A stretch of DNA of 64,000 bases from Rhizobium sp. EC-SD404 (GTDB lineage: Bacteria; Pseudomonadota; Alphaproteobacteria; Rhizobiales; Rhizobiaceae): NCBI RefSeq assembly GCF_902498825.1, contig NZ_LR701459.1, forward strand, positions 3,664,564 through 3,728,563, in the 5' to 3' direction. How positions within the stretch are numbered: the first letter of the stretch is position 1; the number at the start of each line of letters is the position of its first letter. Both the position numbers and the translations under genes were made by a program. The notes beneath the pieces are model-generated. The model made no database searches and was not told where the DNA came from. It saw nothing but the letters and a program-made list of their open reading frames with translations. Shown piece after piece: positions 1 to 9,334 of the stretch.

Positions 1-80
1 TCGCCTTCCTGCTTTCACCGGCAGGCGACGTCTCAAGCGGCAATGTCATCATCCTCAATCAGGGTCGAGATGTTCGCTAG
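1..80 (+). CDS. C-terminal end of a short-chain dehydrogenase-like protein (partial)
   Basis: An open frame enters from the left edge (codons in phase with position 3) and stops at TAG 78-80. The 25 visible residues start with AFLLSPAG and contain SSGNVIILNQG, which resembles the end of SDR proteins, where a helix ending in FLLS is followed by TG..i.vdGG. The canonical final GG is absent, so the assignment is weak. It runs tail to tail into the next gene on the minus strand, with the two stop codons overlapping. Confidence 0.4.
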   Translation, partial: AFLLSPAGDVSSGNVIILNQGRDVR

Positions 81-835
81 GCGTAGAATTCCGGCGATTT
101 CTTCAGCTGCGGCCACTGCTCGGGCGAGTGACCGTAGATGACCATCGCACCCTTCTCTGCTGCCAGACGCATGATGCGGTCTGCGCTTGCAATTGCGGCA
201 GTAGGGTCGTCGGCCGTGTCGAAGCGTTCGTCGATTTCAGCCGGGCGCGAGATGGCATCTCCCGTCAAAAGCACCGGGCCAGTCTCGGGTAGTTCAACGA
301 GCAGGGCAAGCTGCCCGATCGTGTGGCCGGGTGCGGCGAGAACCTTCAGCCCCGGGCCGAGATCGACGTCGCCATCGACCAGCATGTATGCGCGATCCGG
401 CCAGTCGAGCGGCTTCAGCCCGCTCCAGTATATGGGCTTTTCGAGCGCGCGTTCTGCGGCCGACATGAGGATCGGACGATCCGGAAAATCAGCGATCCCG
501 CCCACATGGTCGATATGGGTGTGCGTCATGATGAGGAGATCGACGTCCTCCATGGCGACCCCGGCCCTGGCGAGCTGCGCCGCCGGCAGGTTCTCATCCG
601 TGAGCGCCAGCACGACGCCAAAGCCGCCAAGCTTGTCTTCGGCGCTGGAGGCCTCGATGTCATAGGCATACTTAGCCGGAAAACCGGTATCGACGAGAAT
701 GGTCTCGTCCCGGTCGGTGCGGATCAGGAACCCGACGATCCCGATCACCCGGCCATTGGCATGGACCTTGAACAGACCGTAGTCGAGAACGGTCAGCGAT
801 ACCGGCTTACCCTTGATATAACCTTTTGAATTCAT
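77..835 (-). CDS. MBL-fold metallo-hydrolase, N-acyl homoserine lactonase-like
   Basis: A 252-residue metallo-beta-lactamase-fold hydrolase. The zinc motif HTHIDH is at about residues 105-110, followed by GG, with the later APGHT histidine, the LLTGD aspartate and the YGHSPEQ histidine, so all metal ligands seem present. Length and the ILVDTG strand fit the AhlD/AttM/AiiA-type lactonase family, which opens the ring of acyl-homoserine lactones or other lactones; the real substrate cannot be read. No signal peptide is seen, so it is cytoplasmic. The start is fixed by an AGGAG site just upstream (841-848 on the complementary strand). It is divergent from the aminotransferase with only about 40 bp between them, so the two probably share a control region. 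Confidence 0.8.
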   Translation of the reverse strand: MNSKGYIKGKPVSLTVLDYGLFKVHANGRVIGIVGFLIRTDRDETILVDTGFPAKYAYDIEASSAEDKLGGFGVVLALTDENLPAAQLARAGVAMEDVDLLIMTHTHIDHVGGIADFPDRPILMSAAERALEKPIYWSGLKPLDWPDRAYMLVDGDVDLGPGLKVLAAPGHTIGQLALLVELPETGPVLLTGDAISRPAEIDERFDTADDPTAAIASADRIMRLAAEKGAMVIYGHSPEQWPQLKKSPEFYA

Positions 836-875
836 TTATTAATCTCCTCTTTCCGCCTAATAGGTGCCGATCCGG

Positions 876-2039
876 ATGAAAGTCAAGATTCACACGCTCT
901 TTCAGTATCTGCTCGATACGACCGAAGCGGACCCGGAAGCGATCGTCGGCTTTTCGCTGGCGCGCTCGCCGAAGCTCGGCGACTTCCTTCGCGATCTCGA
1001 TCCGGAATTGTCGCTGGACTGGAACGGCAAGTCGTTCCGCGGCCTTCCGGCGCTACGGGAGCACGTGATCGCGCAGGCCGGACTTTCCGGCATCTGCACG
1101 CCGGACGATGTCTTGATCACTGCCGGCGCCGCGGAAGCCAATTATCTCGTTATCCGCCAGCTGGTCGAGGCCGGCGATGAGATCGTCACGGAAGTGCCGG
1201 GCTGGCCGCAGGCCGCCGTTCTCGGCGCGGCCGTCGGGGCCAATATGCGCCTGGTTCATCGCCGCGAAGAGGATCAATGGCGCCTGCCGCTCGACCAGTT
1301 GCGCGATGCGGTCACGTCGCGCACGAAGCTCATCTTCCTGTCGAACCCCAACAATCCCACCGGCCGGCTGATGGACGAGGCGGAGCTTGCCGAGATCGTC
1401 GCCATCGCGCGCTCGGTCGGGGCCTGGCTTCTCGTCGACGAGGTCTATGCCGGGCTCGAATGGGAAGGCACACGTGCGCCAAGCATTGCGGGACTTTACG
1501 AGCGCGGCATCACGACCGGCAGCGTCTCCAAGGCGCTCGGACTCCAGGGCCTGCGCACCGGATGGATGATCTGCCGCGACAAGGATCTGATCATGGACGC
1601 CGTGATCCTGCGCGAAAACGCCAGCGAGATCATGAACATCATGGGCGAGGCGATCGCCGAGATCGCGCTCAGACCCGAGCGCCTCGGTCCTGCGCTGGAT
1701 CGGGCACGGGCAGAAGGCCGCGCCAATCTCGATCAGTTGGACTGGTTCGTGGCGAACGAGCCGAAGTTGTCCTGGGTGCGACCGCAGGCGGGCCTGATCG
1801 GGCTAGCTCGTTTGGCAAACGGGATCGATTCCGACGATTTCGCGCGGCGACTGCTTGCGCCCCCCTACCGCACCTTCCTTCTGCCCGGCTCCGCCTACGA
1901 CATGCCCGGGCATATCCGGCTCGGCGTCGGCGGAGGCGAGAGCGTGCGGCTGGAGGACGGGCTTTCACGGGTCTCCCAGCTCTTGCAGGACTGGGATGCA
2001 CCGGAACAGAGAAACCACAAACCATTGCGAGAGGCATGA
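876..2039 (+). CDS. Class I/II PLP-dependent aminotransferase
   Basis: A 387-residue fold-type I aminotransferase. The NNPTG motif (about 159-163), the DEVYAGL aspartate/tyrosine segment and SVSKALGLQGLRTGW with the PLP lysine near residue 219 are all visible, and the terminal region has the expected Arg-containing GHIRLGVGGG. ATG 876 is preferred over GTG 864 because AGGTG lies 9 nt upstream. The substrate is unknown; since kynureninase follows two genes later, a tryptophan- or kynurenine-related amino acid is possible but unproven. It heads a tight plus-strand run (cupin 3 bp after the stop, kynureninase 23 bp after that), most likely one operon. Confidence 0.85.
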   Translation: MKVKIHTLFQYLLDTTEADPEAIVGFSLARSPKLGDFLRDLDPELSLDWNGKSFRGLPALREHVIAQAGLSGICTPDDVLITAGAAEANYLVIRQLVEAGDEIVTEVPGWPQAAVLGAAVGANMRLVHRREEDQWRLPLDQLRDAVTSRTKLIFLSNPNNPTGRLMDEAELAEIVAIARSVGAWLLVDEVYAGLEWEGTRAPSIAGLYERGITTGSVSKALGLQGLRTGWMICRDKDLIMDAVILRENASEIMNIMGEAIAEIALRPERLGPALDRARAEGRANLDQLDWFVANEPKLSWVRPQAGLIGLARLANGIDSDDFARRLLAPPYRTFLLPGSAYDMPGHIRLGVGGGESVRLEDGLSRVSQLLQDWDAPEQRNHKPLREA

Positions 2040-2042
2040 GCC

Positions 2043-3143
2043 ATGAGCGATACGCGTGCAGAAATGCGCCTTCCCACGAAGGACGTGCGCGACGACCTGC
2101 CCTTCTTCACCAAAGTGCTGAAGATGCGGCTCGATACGATCTTCCCGGCAGACGACCCCAAGGTCGCGGTGGTGTCCGGTCACGGATTGCGGCTCTGCCT
2201 CGATGCCCATTCGAACGAACCGCCCGGCACGATCCGCATCCTGACCGACGATCCGGATGGCTTCGCAGGCGGCGAGCGGCGGCTGACCGCTCCGAACGGC
2301 ACGCGGATCGAGATCGAACCGCTGCATGTACCGCTTGCGACGCCGACGACCGCGCATGATTTCGTGGTGCGCCGGCTCGCCGACCAGGCACCCTGGGTCA
2401 TCGGTCGCGCCGGGATGCACTACCGCGATCTCGTGCCATCCCGTCTCGGCGGCTCGATCATTGCGAGCCACATCCGCATTCCCGATGGCGGCCCCGTGCC
2501 GGACATGGTGCATTACCACACCGTCGGCTTCCAATTGATCTTCTGCTATCGCGGCTGGGTCGACCTCGTTTACGAGGACCAGGGCGAGCCTTTCCGGCTC
2601 GAAGCCGGCAATTGCGTCATCCAGCCGCCGGAAATCCGTCACCGCGTGCTCTATGCGAGCCCAAACATCGAGGTGATCGAGATCGGCGTGCCGGCGGAGC
2701 ATGTCACTTCGATCGATCATTCCATGACCCTGCCGAATGGCCCGGCCAATCCGGACAGGCGGTTCCAGGGTCAGCGCTTCGTGCATCACAAGGCAGCGGA
2801 AGCGACTTGGAAGCCGTTCCGGCTGCCGGGTTTCGTCGCCCGTGACACGACGATCGGCGAGAACACGCAAGGCGTCGCCGGCGTGCATGTGGCCAAGCGC
2901 GGCGAAGGCACGCCGGTCTTTGCGCGCCATGACAGCGACATCCTCTTCACCTTCGTCATGGATGGCGAACTGACGCTGGAGGCAAGAGGCCAGGAGACGC
3001 AGCGTCTCGGCGCCGGCGATGCCTTCGTGGTGCCCCCGGGCCTCGTGACGCGCTACGCCGATCCCTCAGACGACATCGAATTGCTGGAAGTATCGCTTCC
3101 CGCCCGTTTCATCACCGACACAGAGGAAGCAGGCGCCGCCTGA
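2043..3143 (+). CDS. VOC-like plus bicupin domain protein
   Basis: A 366-residue cytoplasmic protein. Residues about 10-95 resemble a glyoxalase/VOC half-domain (FFTKVLKMRLD, PADDPKVAVVSGHG). Two cupin barrels follow: the first has VHYHTVGFQ ... RGW and a later PPEIRH, which supply three His ligands with Gln where Glu is usual; the second (about 280-350) has FARHDSDILF and GAGDAFVVPPG with fewer obvious ligands. Such proteins are often metal-dependent dioxygenases or isomerases, or sensors of small acids. Its place between an aminotransferase and kynureninase suggests a step in aromatic amino acid turnover, for example on an anthranilate- or kynurenate-like compound. That role is inference; the domains are seen. 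Confidence 0.75.
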   Translation: MSDTRAEMRLPTKDVRDDLPFFTKVLKMRLDTIFPADDPKVAVVSGHGLRLCLDAHSNEPPGTIRILTDDPDGFAGGERRLTAPNGTRIEIEPLHVPLATPTTAHDFVVRRLADQAPWVIGRAGMHYRDLVPSRLGGSIIASHIRIPDGGPVPDMVHYHTVGFQLIFCYRGWVDLVYEDQGEPFRLEAGNCVIQPPEIRHRVLYASPNIEVIEIGVPAEHVTSIDHSMTLPNGPANPDRRFQGQRFVHHKAAEATWKPFRLPGFVARDTTIGENTQGVAGVHVAKRGEGTPVFARHDSDILFTFVMDGELTLEARGQETQRLGAGDAFVVPPGLVTRYADPSDDIELLEVSLPARFITDTEEAGAA

Positions 3144-3166
3144 TTGGTGCGCCGGCTAAGGACCGA

Positions 3167-4360
3167 ATGAGCGACTTCAACAAGACCCGTAGTGAATTTC
3201 ATCTCCCCGAGGGCCTCATCTATCTCGACGGCAACTCGCTCGGCCCCCTGCCCAGGAAGGCAGCCGAGCGTGTCGCCTCGACCATCACCGCCGAATGGGG
3301 GGACATGCTCGTCACCGGCTGGAACAAGGCCGGCTGGATGGCCAAGCCGACGGATATCGGCGACCGCATCGGCAAGCTGATCGGCGCGCCCGCCGGTACC
3401 GTCGTCATGGGCGACACGCTGTCGATCAAGGTATTCCAAGCGCTTGCCTCGGCGCTGCGGCTGCGGCCCGATCGCAAGATCATCCTGTCCGACACCGGCA
3501 ATTTTCCCTCCGACCTCTATATGGCCGAAGGCCTGGTCGGGCTGCTGGGCCAAGGCTACAGCCTGAAGACGGTCGCGCCGGAAGAAGTCGAAGGCGCGAT
3601 CGACGAGACGGTTGCGGTGACCCTCATCACAGAGGTCGACTACCGCACCGGGCGCATGCACGACATGAAGCGGATCACTGAAAAGGCCCACGCGGCCGGT
3701 GCGCTGACCGTCTGGGATCTCGCCCACTCGGCCGGCGCCGTACCCGTCGATTTGACGGGCGCCGATGCCGATTTCGCCGTCGGCTGCACCTACAAATATC
3801 TGAACTCCGGTCCGGGCGGCCCGGCCTTCATCTATGTGCGGCCCGATCTTGCGGATACGGCGCAGCCAGCGCTCGCCGGCTGGCTTGGCCACGAGCAGCC
3901 CTTCGCCTTCGACCAGAACTACAGGCCCGGCCGCGGTATCGAGCGGATGCGCGTCGGCACGCCGCCGGTGCTGCAGATGGCTGCGCTCGAAGCGGCGCTG
4001 GATATCTGGGACATGACCACGATGGCCGACGTGCGCGCCCGCTCGATCGAACTGACGGAGCGCTTCATCGCCGGCGTCGAGGCCGCTTGCCCGGAATTGA
4101 CGCTCGCGACGCCGCGCGAAGCAGCCCTGCGCGGTAGCCAGGTGAGTTTTCGTCATCCGGAAGGCTACGCAATCATGCAGGCCCTGATCGCGCGCAAGGT
4201 GATCGGCGATTTCCGCGCGCCGGACATCCTGCGCTTCGGTTTCACGCCGCTCTATATCGGCGAGGCCGAAGTGGACGGCGCCGTGAAGATCATCGCGGAG
4301 GTCATGGACGGCAAGCTCTGGGACCGCGAAGAGTACAAGCGCCGCGCCCGCGTCACCTGA
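3167..4360 (+). CDS. kynU: Kynureninase
   Basis: A 397-residue PLP enzyme that cleaves L-kynurenine (or 3-hydroxykynurenine) to anthranilate (or 3-hydroxyanthranilate) and L-alanine. Family marks are YLDGNSLGPLP near the N terminus, the DLAHSAGA aspartate segment, and TYKYLNSGPGGPAF with the PLP lysine at about residue 210; the end has the usual DILRFGFTPLY stretch. Length is normal. No tryptophan dioxygenase or kynurenine formamidase is seen nearby, so the gene serves either a scattered kynurenine route or a specialised cluster with the preceding aminotransferase and cupin. It is the last gene of that operon; a convergent EamA transporter follows. Confidence 0.92.
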   Translation: MSDFNKTRSEFHLPEGLIYLDGNSLGPLPRKAAERVASTITAEWGDMLVTGWNKAGWMAKPTDIGDRIGKLIGAPAGTVVMGDTLSIKVFQALASALRLRPDRKIILSDTGNFPSDLYMAEGLVGLLGQGYSLKTVAPEEVEGAIDETVAVTLITEVDYRTGRMHDMKRITEKAHAAGALTVWDLAHSAGAVPVDLTGADADFAVGCTYKYLNSGPGGPAFIYVRPDLADTAQPALAGWLGHEQPFAFDQNYRPGRGIERMRVGTPPVLQMAALEAALDIWDMTTMADVRARSIELTERFIAGVEAACPELTLATPREAALRGSQVSFRHPEGYAIMQALIARKVIGDFRAPDILRFGFTPLYIGEAEVDGAVKIIAEVMDGKLWDREEYKRRARVT

Positions 4361-4428
4361 TCGACTCGCCGGCCAAAGCGTTTCCAGGTGAAGTGGAGAC
4401 CGGTTCACCGTTCGGAAACGCGATAAAT

Positions 4429-5373
4429 CTAAGTCTTGAGCCAGACATAGATGCCGCTGGCAACCAACAGACCGGCGCCGGCGATCATCGTCCATTGCAG
4501 CGGATCGCCGAAGACGACGACACTGATCGTGGCGGCAGCCACGATCTGCGAATAGAGGAACGGCGACAGCGACGAGGCCGGCGCAATGGCGAAGGCCCGC
4601 ACCAGCAGGAAATGGCCGAGCGCCCCGAGGCTCCCCATGATCGCCATCAACCCGATCTGCGGCCAGGACGGCATCTCCCAGACGAAAGGCAGCGCCAGCG
4701 AGAAAAGCACGGCACCGACGCTCGTCGTGTAGAACAGCGTCGTGGACGCGCTGTCATACCGTCCCACGAGACGGGTCAGCAGGTAGAAGAACGCAAGCAG
4801 GATCGCCGCGCCGAGCGGGATCAGCATGGCCGGCTCGGCGCCGAAGCCAGGCCGGATGATCAGCAGGACGCCCAGGAAGCCGACGACGACGGCAACGAGT
4901 TGGCGTGGCCCGACGCTTTCGCCGAGGACCAGATAGGCCAGCAGCGTGACGAGGACCGGCGCGAAGAAGAGCACCGCAGTCGCATTGCCGAGCGGCACGT
5001 GGATCAGCGAGGCGTAGAGGAGAAACGTCGTGGCGCAAAGCAGCAGCGCCCGCACCAACTGCAGGTCCAACCGCCGACTTTTCCAAAACCCCGGCTGGGC
5101 GCGCAACGCGAGCACGGTCATCACGATCAGCGTATGGAAGAAATAGCGGCCCCACACCACCTGCACGACCGGCAGGTCGCCGGTCAGCAGTTTCGACAGG
5201 GCATCCATGCTGGCAAGCACGAAGGTCGACCCGATCGTCAGTGCGATGCCGAGCAGGAGGCGAACCGGGCGGGTGTCGGGCGAGGCCGGGGGCTTAAGTT
5301 GGGTCAAGTCAGTCCAGGGATCGCGGAACCCGTCGGACGGCTCCGGCTTTTTGAGGAAGCGTGATCCTATCAT
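4429..5373 (-). CDS. EamA/DMT-family transporter
   Basis: About 314 residues with roughly ten hydrophobic segments arranged as two EamA repeats, typical of drug/metabolite exporters in the inner membrane. The first repeat holds VVWGRYFFHTLIV and the second ends in GAGLLVASGIYVWL. The open frame reaches further upstream, but that would overlap the divergent SDR gene; ATG 5373 (start MIGSRF) gives a normal cytoplasmic N terminus followed by the first helix. It could export a product of the neighbouring kynureninase cluster, but EamA substrates cannot be predicted from sequence. Confidence 0.8.
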   Translation of the reverse strand: MIGSRFLKKPEPSDGFRDPWTDLTQLKPPASPDTRPVRLLLGIALTIGSTFVLASMDALSKLLTGDLPVVQVVWGRYFFHTLIVMTVLALRAQPGFWKSRRLDLQLVRALLLCATTFLLYASLIHVPLGNATAVLFFAPVLVTLLAYLVLGESVGPRQLVAVVVGFLGVLLIIRPGFGAEPAMLIPLGAAILLAFFYLLTRLVGRYDSASTTLFYTTSVGAVLFSLALPFVWEMPSWPQIGLMAIMGSLGALGHFLLVRAFAIAPASSLSPFLYSQIVAAATISVVVFGDPLQWTMIAGAGLLVASGIYVWLKT

Positions 5374-5434
5374 TGCCTGGGGCGGTAGACAGGTCCACTG
5401 AACGAAATACCCAAGACAGTCGAAAGGAATTCCC

Positions 5435-6145
5435 ATGATGAAGACGGCGATCGTCACAGGCGGCGCTTCCGGCATAGGCGCGGGCATCGTGCGTCAACTG
5501 GTTGCCGAAGATTGGGAGGTCGTCGTCGCCGACCTCGATTCAGACAAGGGCGTCGCGATCGTCGAGGAAACCGGCTGCGACTTCGTGACCTGCGATGTGG
5601 CGCGCGAGGACGACATCATCGCGCTGATCGAAGGCGTGCAGGAGCGCAGCGGTCGCATCGATGCCATCGTCTCGAATGCGGGCATCTCCGAGTTCGCCGG
5701 TCTCGCCGAATTGACTCTCGCCGATTGGAACCGGGTGATTGCGACCAATCTGACGGCTGCCTTCCTTCTCGCACAGCATGGGGAAGAGCCGCTGCGGCAG
5801 GCGAAAGGCGCCATGGTTCTGATCGCATCGACCCGGGCGCATATGAGCGAGAAGGACACGCACGCCTATTCCGCAACCAAGGGAGGGCTCGTCGCGCTCA
5901 CCCATTCGCTGGCGATCAGCCTTGGACCGGACGTGCGCGTCAACTGCATCTCGCCCGGTTGGATTGATGTTTCGGACGGCGAGCTTTCGGCCGAGGATCA
6001 CGCCCAGCATCCGGCAGGCCGCGTCGGCACGCCGGAGGACATCGCGCATCTCGCCGCCTATCTCCTGTCCGAGAAGGCCGGCTTCGTCACCGGGGCCGAA
6101 TTCACGGTCGACGGAGGCATGACGCGCAAGATGATCTACAGCTGA
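5435..6145 (+). CDS. SDR-family oxidoreductase
   Basis: A 236-residue classical short-chain dehydrogenase. It shows the nucleotide site TGGASGIGAG (about 8-17), SNAG near residue 88, and the catalytic YSATK with Tyr-x3-Lys near residue 148, followed by VNCISPGWI and the C-terminal GAEFTVDGG. AAGGAATT lies just before the ATGATG start. It reduces or oxidises an unknown alcohol or ketone with NAD(P). The 16-bp gap to polA, which runs toward it, leaves almost no room for a terminator. Confidence 0.88.
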   Translation: MMKTAIVTGGASGIGAGIVRQLVAEDWEVVVADLDSDKGVAIVEETGCDFVTCDVAREDDIIALIEGVQERSGRIDAIVSNAGISEFAGLAELTLADWNRVIATNLTAAFLLAQHGEEPLRQAKGAMVLIASTRAHMSEKDTHAYSATKGGLVALTHSLAISLGPDVRVNCISPGWIDVSDGELSAEDHAQHPAGRVGTPEDIAHLAAYLLSEKAGFVTGAEFTVDGGMTRKMIYS

Positions 6146-6161
6146 GCTCCTTGGTCGGATG

Positions 6162-9100
6162 TCAGTGCGCTTCGTCCCAATTGTCGGCGGCGCGCGCGTC
6201 GACTTTGAGCGGCACCTTCATGGAGAGCGCGGGCATGGCCGCGTTTTCCATCAGATCGGTGACGAGCTCGATCGTCTGGTCGACCTCTGCCTCGGGCACT
6301 TCGAAGATCAGTTCGTCATGCACCTGCAGCAGCATGCGGCCGGACAGGCTCGATTGTGCCAATGCCGGCTCGATGCGGATCATCGCACGGCGGATGATGT
6401 CGGCAGCCGAGCCTTGGATCGGCGCATTGATTGCCGCGCGCTCGTTGAACGCCCGCACCTGAGGGTTCGATGAGCGGATTTCCGGGTAATGCGCCCGGCG
6501 GCCGAAGATCGTTTCCACATAGCCGTGCTCGCGGGCGAACAATTTCGTCGCATCCATATAGTCGCGGATACCCGGAAACCGCTCGAAATAGCGACGGATG
6601 TAGTCGCTGGCTTCGGACCGCTCGATGGCAAGCTGGTTGGCAAGGCCGAAGGCGGAGATGCCGTAGATGATGCCGAAATTGATGGCTTTCGCGCGCCGGC
6701 GCACTTCCGACGGCATGCCTTCTATCGGCACGGAGAACATTTCCGAAGCCGTCATCGCGTGAATGTCGATGCCATCGGCGAACGCCTGGCGCAGCTGCGG
6801 AATGTCGGCCACATGGGCGAGCACGCGCAGCTCGATCTGGCTGTAATCGGCAGAAACGAGTTTCTGACCTGCATCGGCGATGAAGGCCGTGCGGATCTTG
6901 CGCCCCTCGGCGGTGCGGATCGGGATGTTCTGAAGGTTCGGCTCGGAGGAAGAAAGCCGGCCCGTCGTCGTCGATGCAAGCGAATAGGAGGTGTGGACGC
7001 GCTTGGTCTGCGGATGGATGTAGCCCGGCAGCGCATCCGTATAGGTCGATTTCAGCTTGGAAAGCTGGCGCCAATCCACGATCTTGCGCGGCAGGTCGTG
7101 GCCGACTGCGGCCAGATCTTCCAGCACTTGGGCGGACGTCGACCATTGCCCGGTCTTCGTCTTCGATCCACCTGGCAGGCCGAGCTTCCCGAACAGGATT
7201 TCGCCGAGCTGCTTGGGCGAACCCAGATTGAACTTTTCGCCGGCAAGTTCATAGGCGGCTGCCTCATGGGCGCCCGCACCTTGCGCGAATTCGCCGGAAA
7301 GACGCGACAGTATCTGTCGGTCGACGGAGATCCCGCGTTCCTCCATGCGGGCAAGGACCGGCAGCAGGGGCCGCTCCAATCGTTCGTAGACGTGGACGAG
7401 GCCCTTGGCGACGAGCTGCGGCTTGATCGCGAACCAGAGCCTGAGCGCGACATCGGCATCTTCCGCCGCGTACTCTGTCGCCTTCTCGATGGATACGAAA
7501 TCGAATGTGACCTGCCCCTTGCCGGAGCCCGCGACTTCCTTGAGGCCTATCGTCTTGTGGCCGAGCCAGCGTTCGGCCAGCGCATCCATGCCATGGCCGC
7601 CCGAGGCGCCGAAGCTCGCCATGCCAGATTCGACGACATAGGACATCAGCATCGTATCGTCGAACGGGCCGATCTCGACGCCGTAGCGCTTCATCAGCAA
7701 CCAGTCATATTTCAGGTCCTGGCCTACTTTCAGGACGGCCGGGTCTTCCAGCAGCGATTTCAGCCGGGCGAGCGCCTCGTCGAACTTCACCTGACCTTCG
7801 GCGATGCCGCCGCCGAACATGTCGCCTTCGCCGGTGCGGTGGGCGAGTGGCAGATAGGCCGCCATGATCTCCCTGCCGGATGCATCCTTGCTGTTGCCGG
7901 CAACCGCGAGCGACACACCGACGAGATCGGCCTGCATTGCATCAAGCGCATTGCTTTCCGTATCGAACGCGACAAGACCAGTCTCGCGGGCAATGGCGAT
8001 GAAGCGGTCGAGCGTCGCCAGATCGGAAATGGTGACGTAGGACGCGCGGTCGATCGTGCCGGTGGCTGCCGCTTCGGCGCGGGCCTTGGCGAGCGCCTGG
8101 GGCGTCCAAGTCTCGGTCTTGGCGCTCACGGTGGCGCTTGCGATGGTCTGTTCCGAGCCGCCGGCTGGCTTTTGAGCCATCGTCGTCCCGTCTGCAGGAG
8201 CTGTTGCATCGCCCTTGTCGAGATCCGGTCCGTGGGCTTCAGCACCCCATTGCACCTGGACATGGGACGGTTCGACGGCAGCCGCGTCCGTCCCGGTGGC
8301 GTCCGCGACCCGGCGCGTGAGCGACGTGAATTCCATCGCCTTCAGAAAACCGACGAGCTTCGGCCCGTCCTGGGGATCGAGGCTCAATTCCTCGAGCCCG
8401 ACATCGATCGGCGTATCGAGCTTCAGCGTGACTAGCTCGCGCGACAGCCGTGCCTGATCGGCGAACTGGATGATGTTTTCGCGCCGCTTGTTCTGCTTGA
8501 TCTCGGACGCACGCTCCAGAAGCGTATCGAGATCGCCATACTCCTCAAGCAGCTGCGCGGCGGTCTTCGGGCCGATGCCTGGGATACCCGGGATGTTGTC
8601 GGTCGAGTCACCCGTCAACGACTGCAGGTCGATCATCTTCTCAGGCGGAACGCCCCATTTCTCGATGACCTCGGGGATGCCGATCTGCTTGTCCTTCATC
8701 GTATCGTAGAGCGACACTTTGGGGGTGACGAGCTGCATCAGGTCCTTGTCGGAGGAGACGATCGTGACGTCGCCACCGGCCTCGACGGCCATCCGGGTAT
8801 AGGTGGCGATCAGGTCGTCGGCCTCGAAGCCTTCCTTCTCGATGCAAGGCAGGTTGAAGGCGCGCGTCGCCTGGCGGATCAGGCCGAATTGCGGGATCAG
8901 ATCGTCCGGCGGTGCCGAGCGGTTCGCCTTATACTGATCGTAGAGCGCGTTGCGGAAGGTCTTGGAGGAATAGTCGAAGATCACCGCGAAGTGCGTCGGT
9001 GTAACACCCACTTCCGTGTCGCGCGCCTCGACAAGCAGCTTCCACAGCATGTTGCAGAAGCCGGACACCGCGCCGACCGGCAGGCCATCGGACTTGCGCG

Positions 9101-9179
9101 TGAGAGGCGGGAGCGCGTGATAGGCCCGGAAGATGTAACCCGAACCGTCGACTAGGAAGAGATGATCGCCGTTTTTCAT
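6162..9179 (-). CDS. polA: DNA polymerase I
   Basis: A 1005-residue polymerase for repair and Okazaki fragment processing. The N-terminal third is a 5'-3' exonuclease/FEN domain (LFLVDGSGYIFRAYHA; GIPGIGPKTA). A middle 3'-5' exonuclease keeps its acidic residues (FDTESNA, GQDLKYD, YAAEDAD), so proofreading looks active. The family A polymerase domain has SADYSQIELRVLAH, RRRAKAINFGIIYG and QVHDELIFEV. A low-complexity linker (about 290-360) joins the first two domains. The gene stands alone, divergent from a small secreted protein gene. Confidence 0.98.
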   Translation of the reverse strand: MKNGDHLFLVDGSGYIFRAYHALPPLTRKSDGLPVGAVSGFCNMLWKLLVEARDTEVGVTPTHFAVIFDYSSKTFRNALYDQYKANRSAPPDDLIPQFGLIRQATRAFNLPCIEKEGFEADDLIATYTRMAVEAGGDVTIVSSDKDLMQLVTPKVSLYDTMKDKQIGIPEVIEKWGVPPEKMIDLQSLTGDSTDNIPGIPGIGPKTAAQLLEEYGDLDTLLERASEIKQNKRRENIIQFADQARLSRELVTLKLDTPIDVGLEELSLDPQDGPKLVGFLKAMEFTSLTRRVADATGTDAAAVEPSHVQVQWGAEAHGPDLDKGDATAPADGTTMAQKPAGGSEQTIASATVSAKTETWTPQALAKARAEAAATGTIDRASYVTISDLATLDRFIAIARETGLVAFDTESNALDAMQADLVGVSLAVAGNSKDASGREIMAAYLPLAHRTGEGDMFGGGIAEGQVKFDEALARLKSLLEDPAVLKVGQDLKYDWLLMKRYGVEIGPFDDTMLMSYVVESGMASFGASGGHGMDALAERWLGHKTIGLKEVAGSGKGQVTFDFVSIEKATEYAAEDADVALRLWFAIKPQLVAKGLVHVYERLERPLLPVLARMEERGISVDRQILSRLSGEFAQGAGAHEAAAYELAGEKFNLGSPKQLGEILFGKLGLPGGSKTKTGQWSTSAQVLEDLAAVGHDLPRKIVDWRQLSKLKSTYTDALPGYIHPQTKRVHTSYSLASTTTGRLSSSEPNLQNIPIRTAEGRKIRTAFIADAGQKLVSADYSQIELRVLAHVADIPQLRQAFADGIDIHAMTASEMFSVPIEGMPSEVRRRAKAINFGIIYGISAFGLANQLAIERSEASDYIRRYFERFPGIRDYMDATKLFAREHGYVETIFGRRAHYPEIRSSNPQVRAFNERAAINAPIQGSAADIIRRAMIRIEPALAQSSLSGRMLLQVHDELIFEVPEAEVDQTIELVTDLMENAAMPALSMKVPLKVDARAADNWDEAH

Positions 9180-9334
9180 GCGCCGACGATTAGCGCGGCG
9201 ATCAAAGCGAGTCTACATGGCGTCGCCTCGGCGGCGCCGTTGCTTCGGGGCCGACGGCCTGCCCATGCTTTCGACACACTCCATTGGAAAGTTCGCCCCC
9301 TACCGTGCAACCGACGCGTATTGGAGCCGACATC

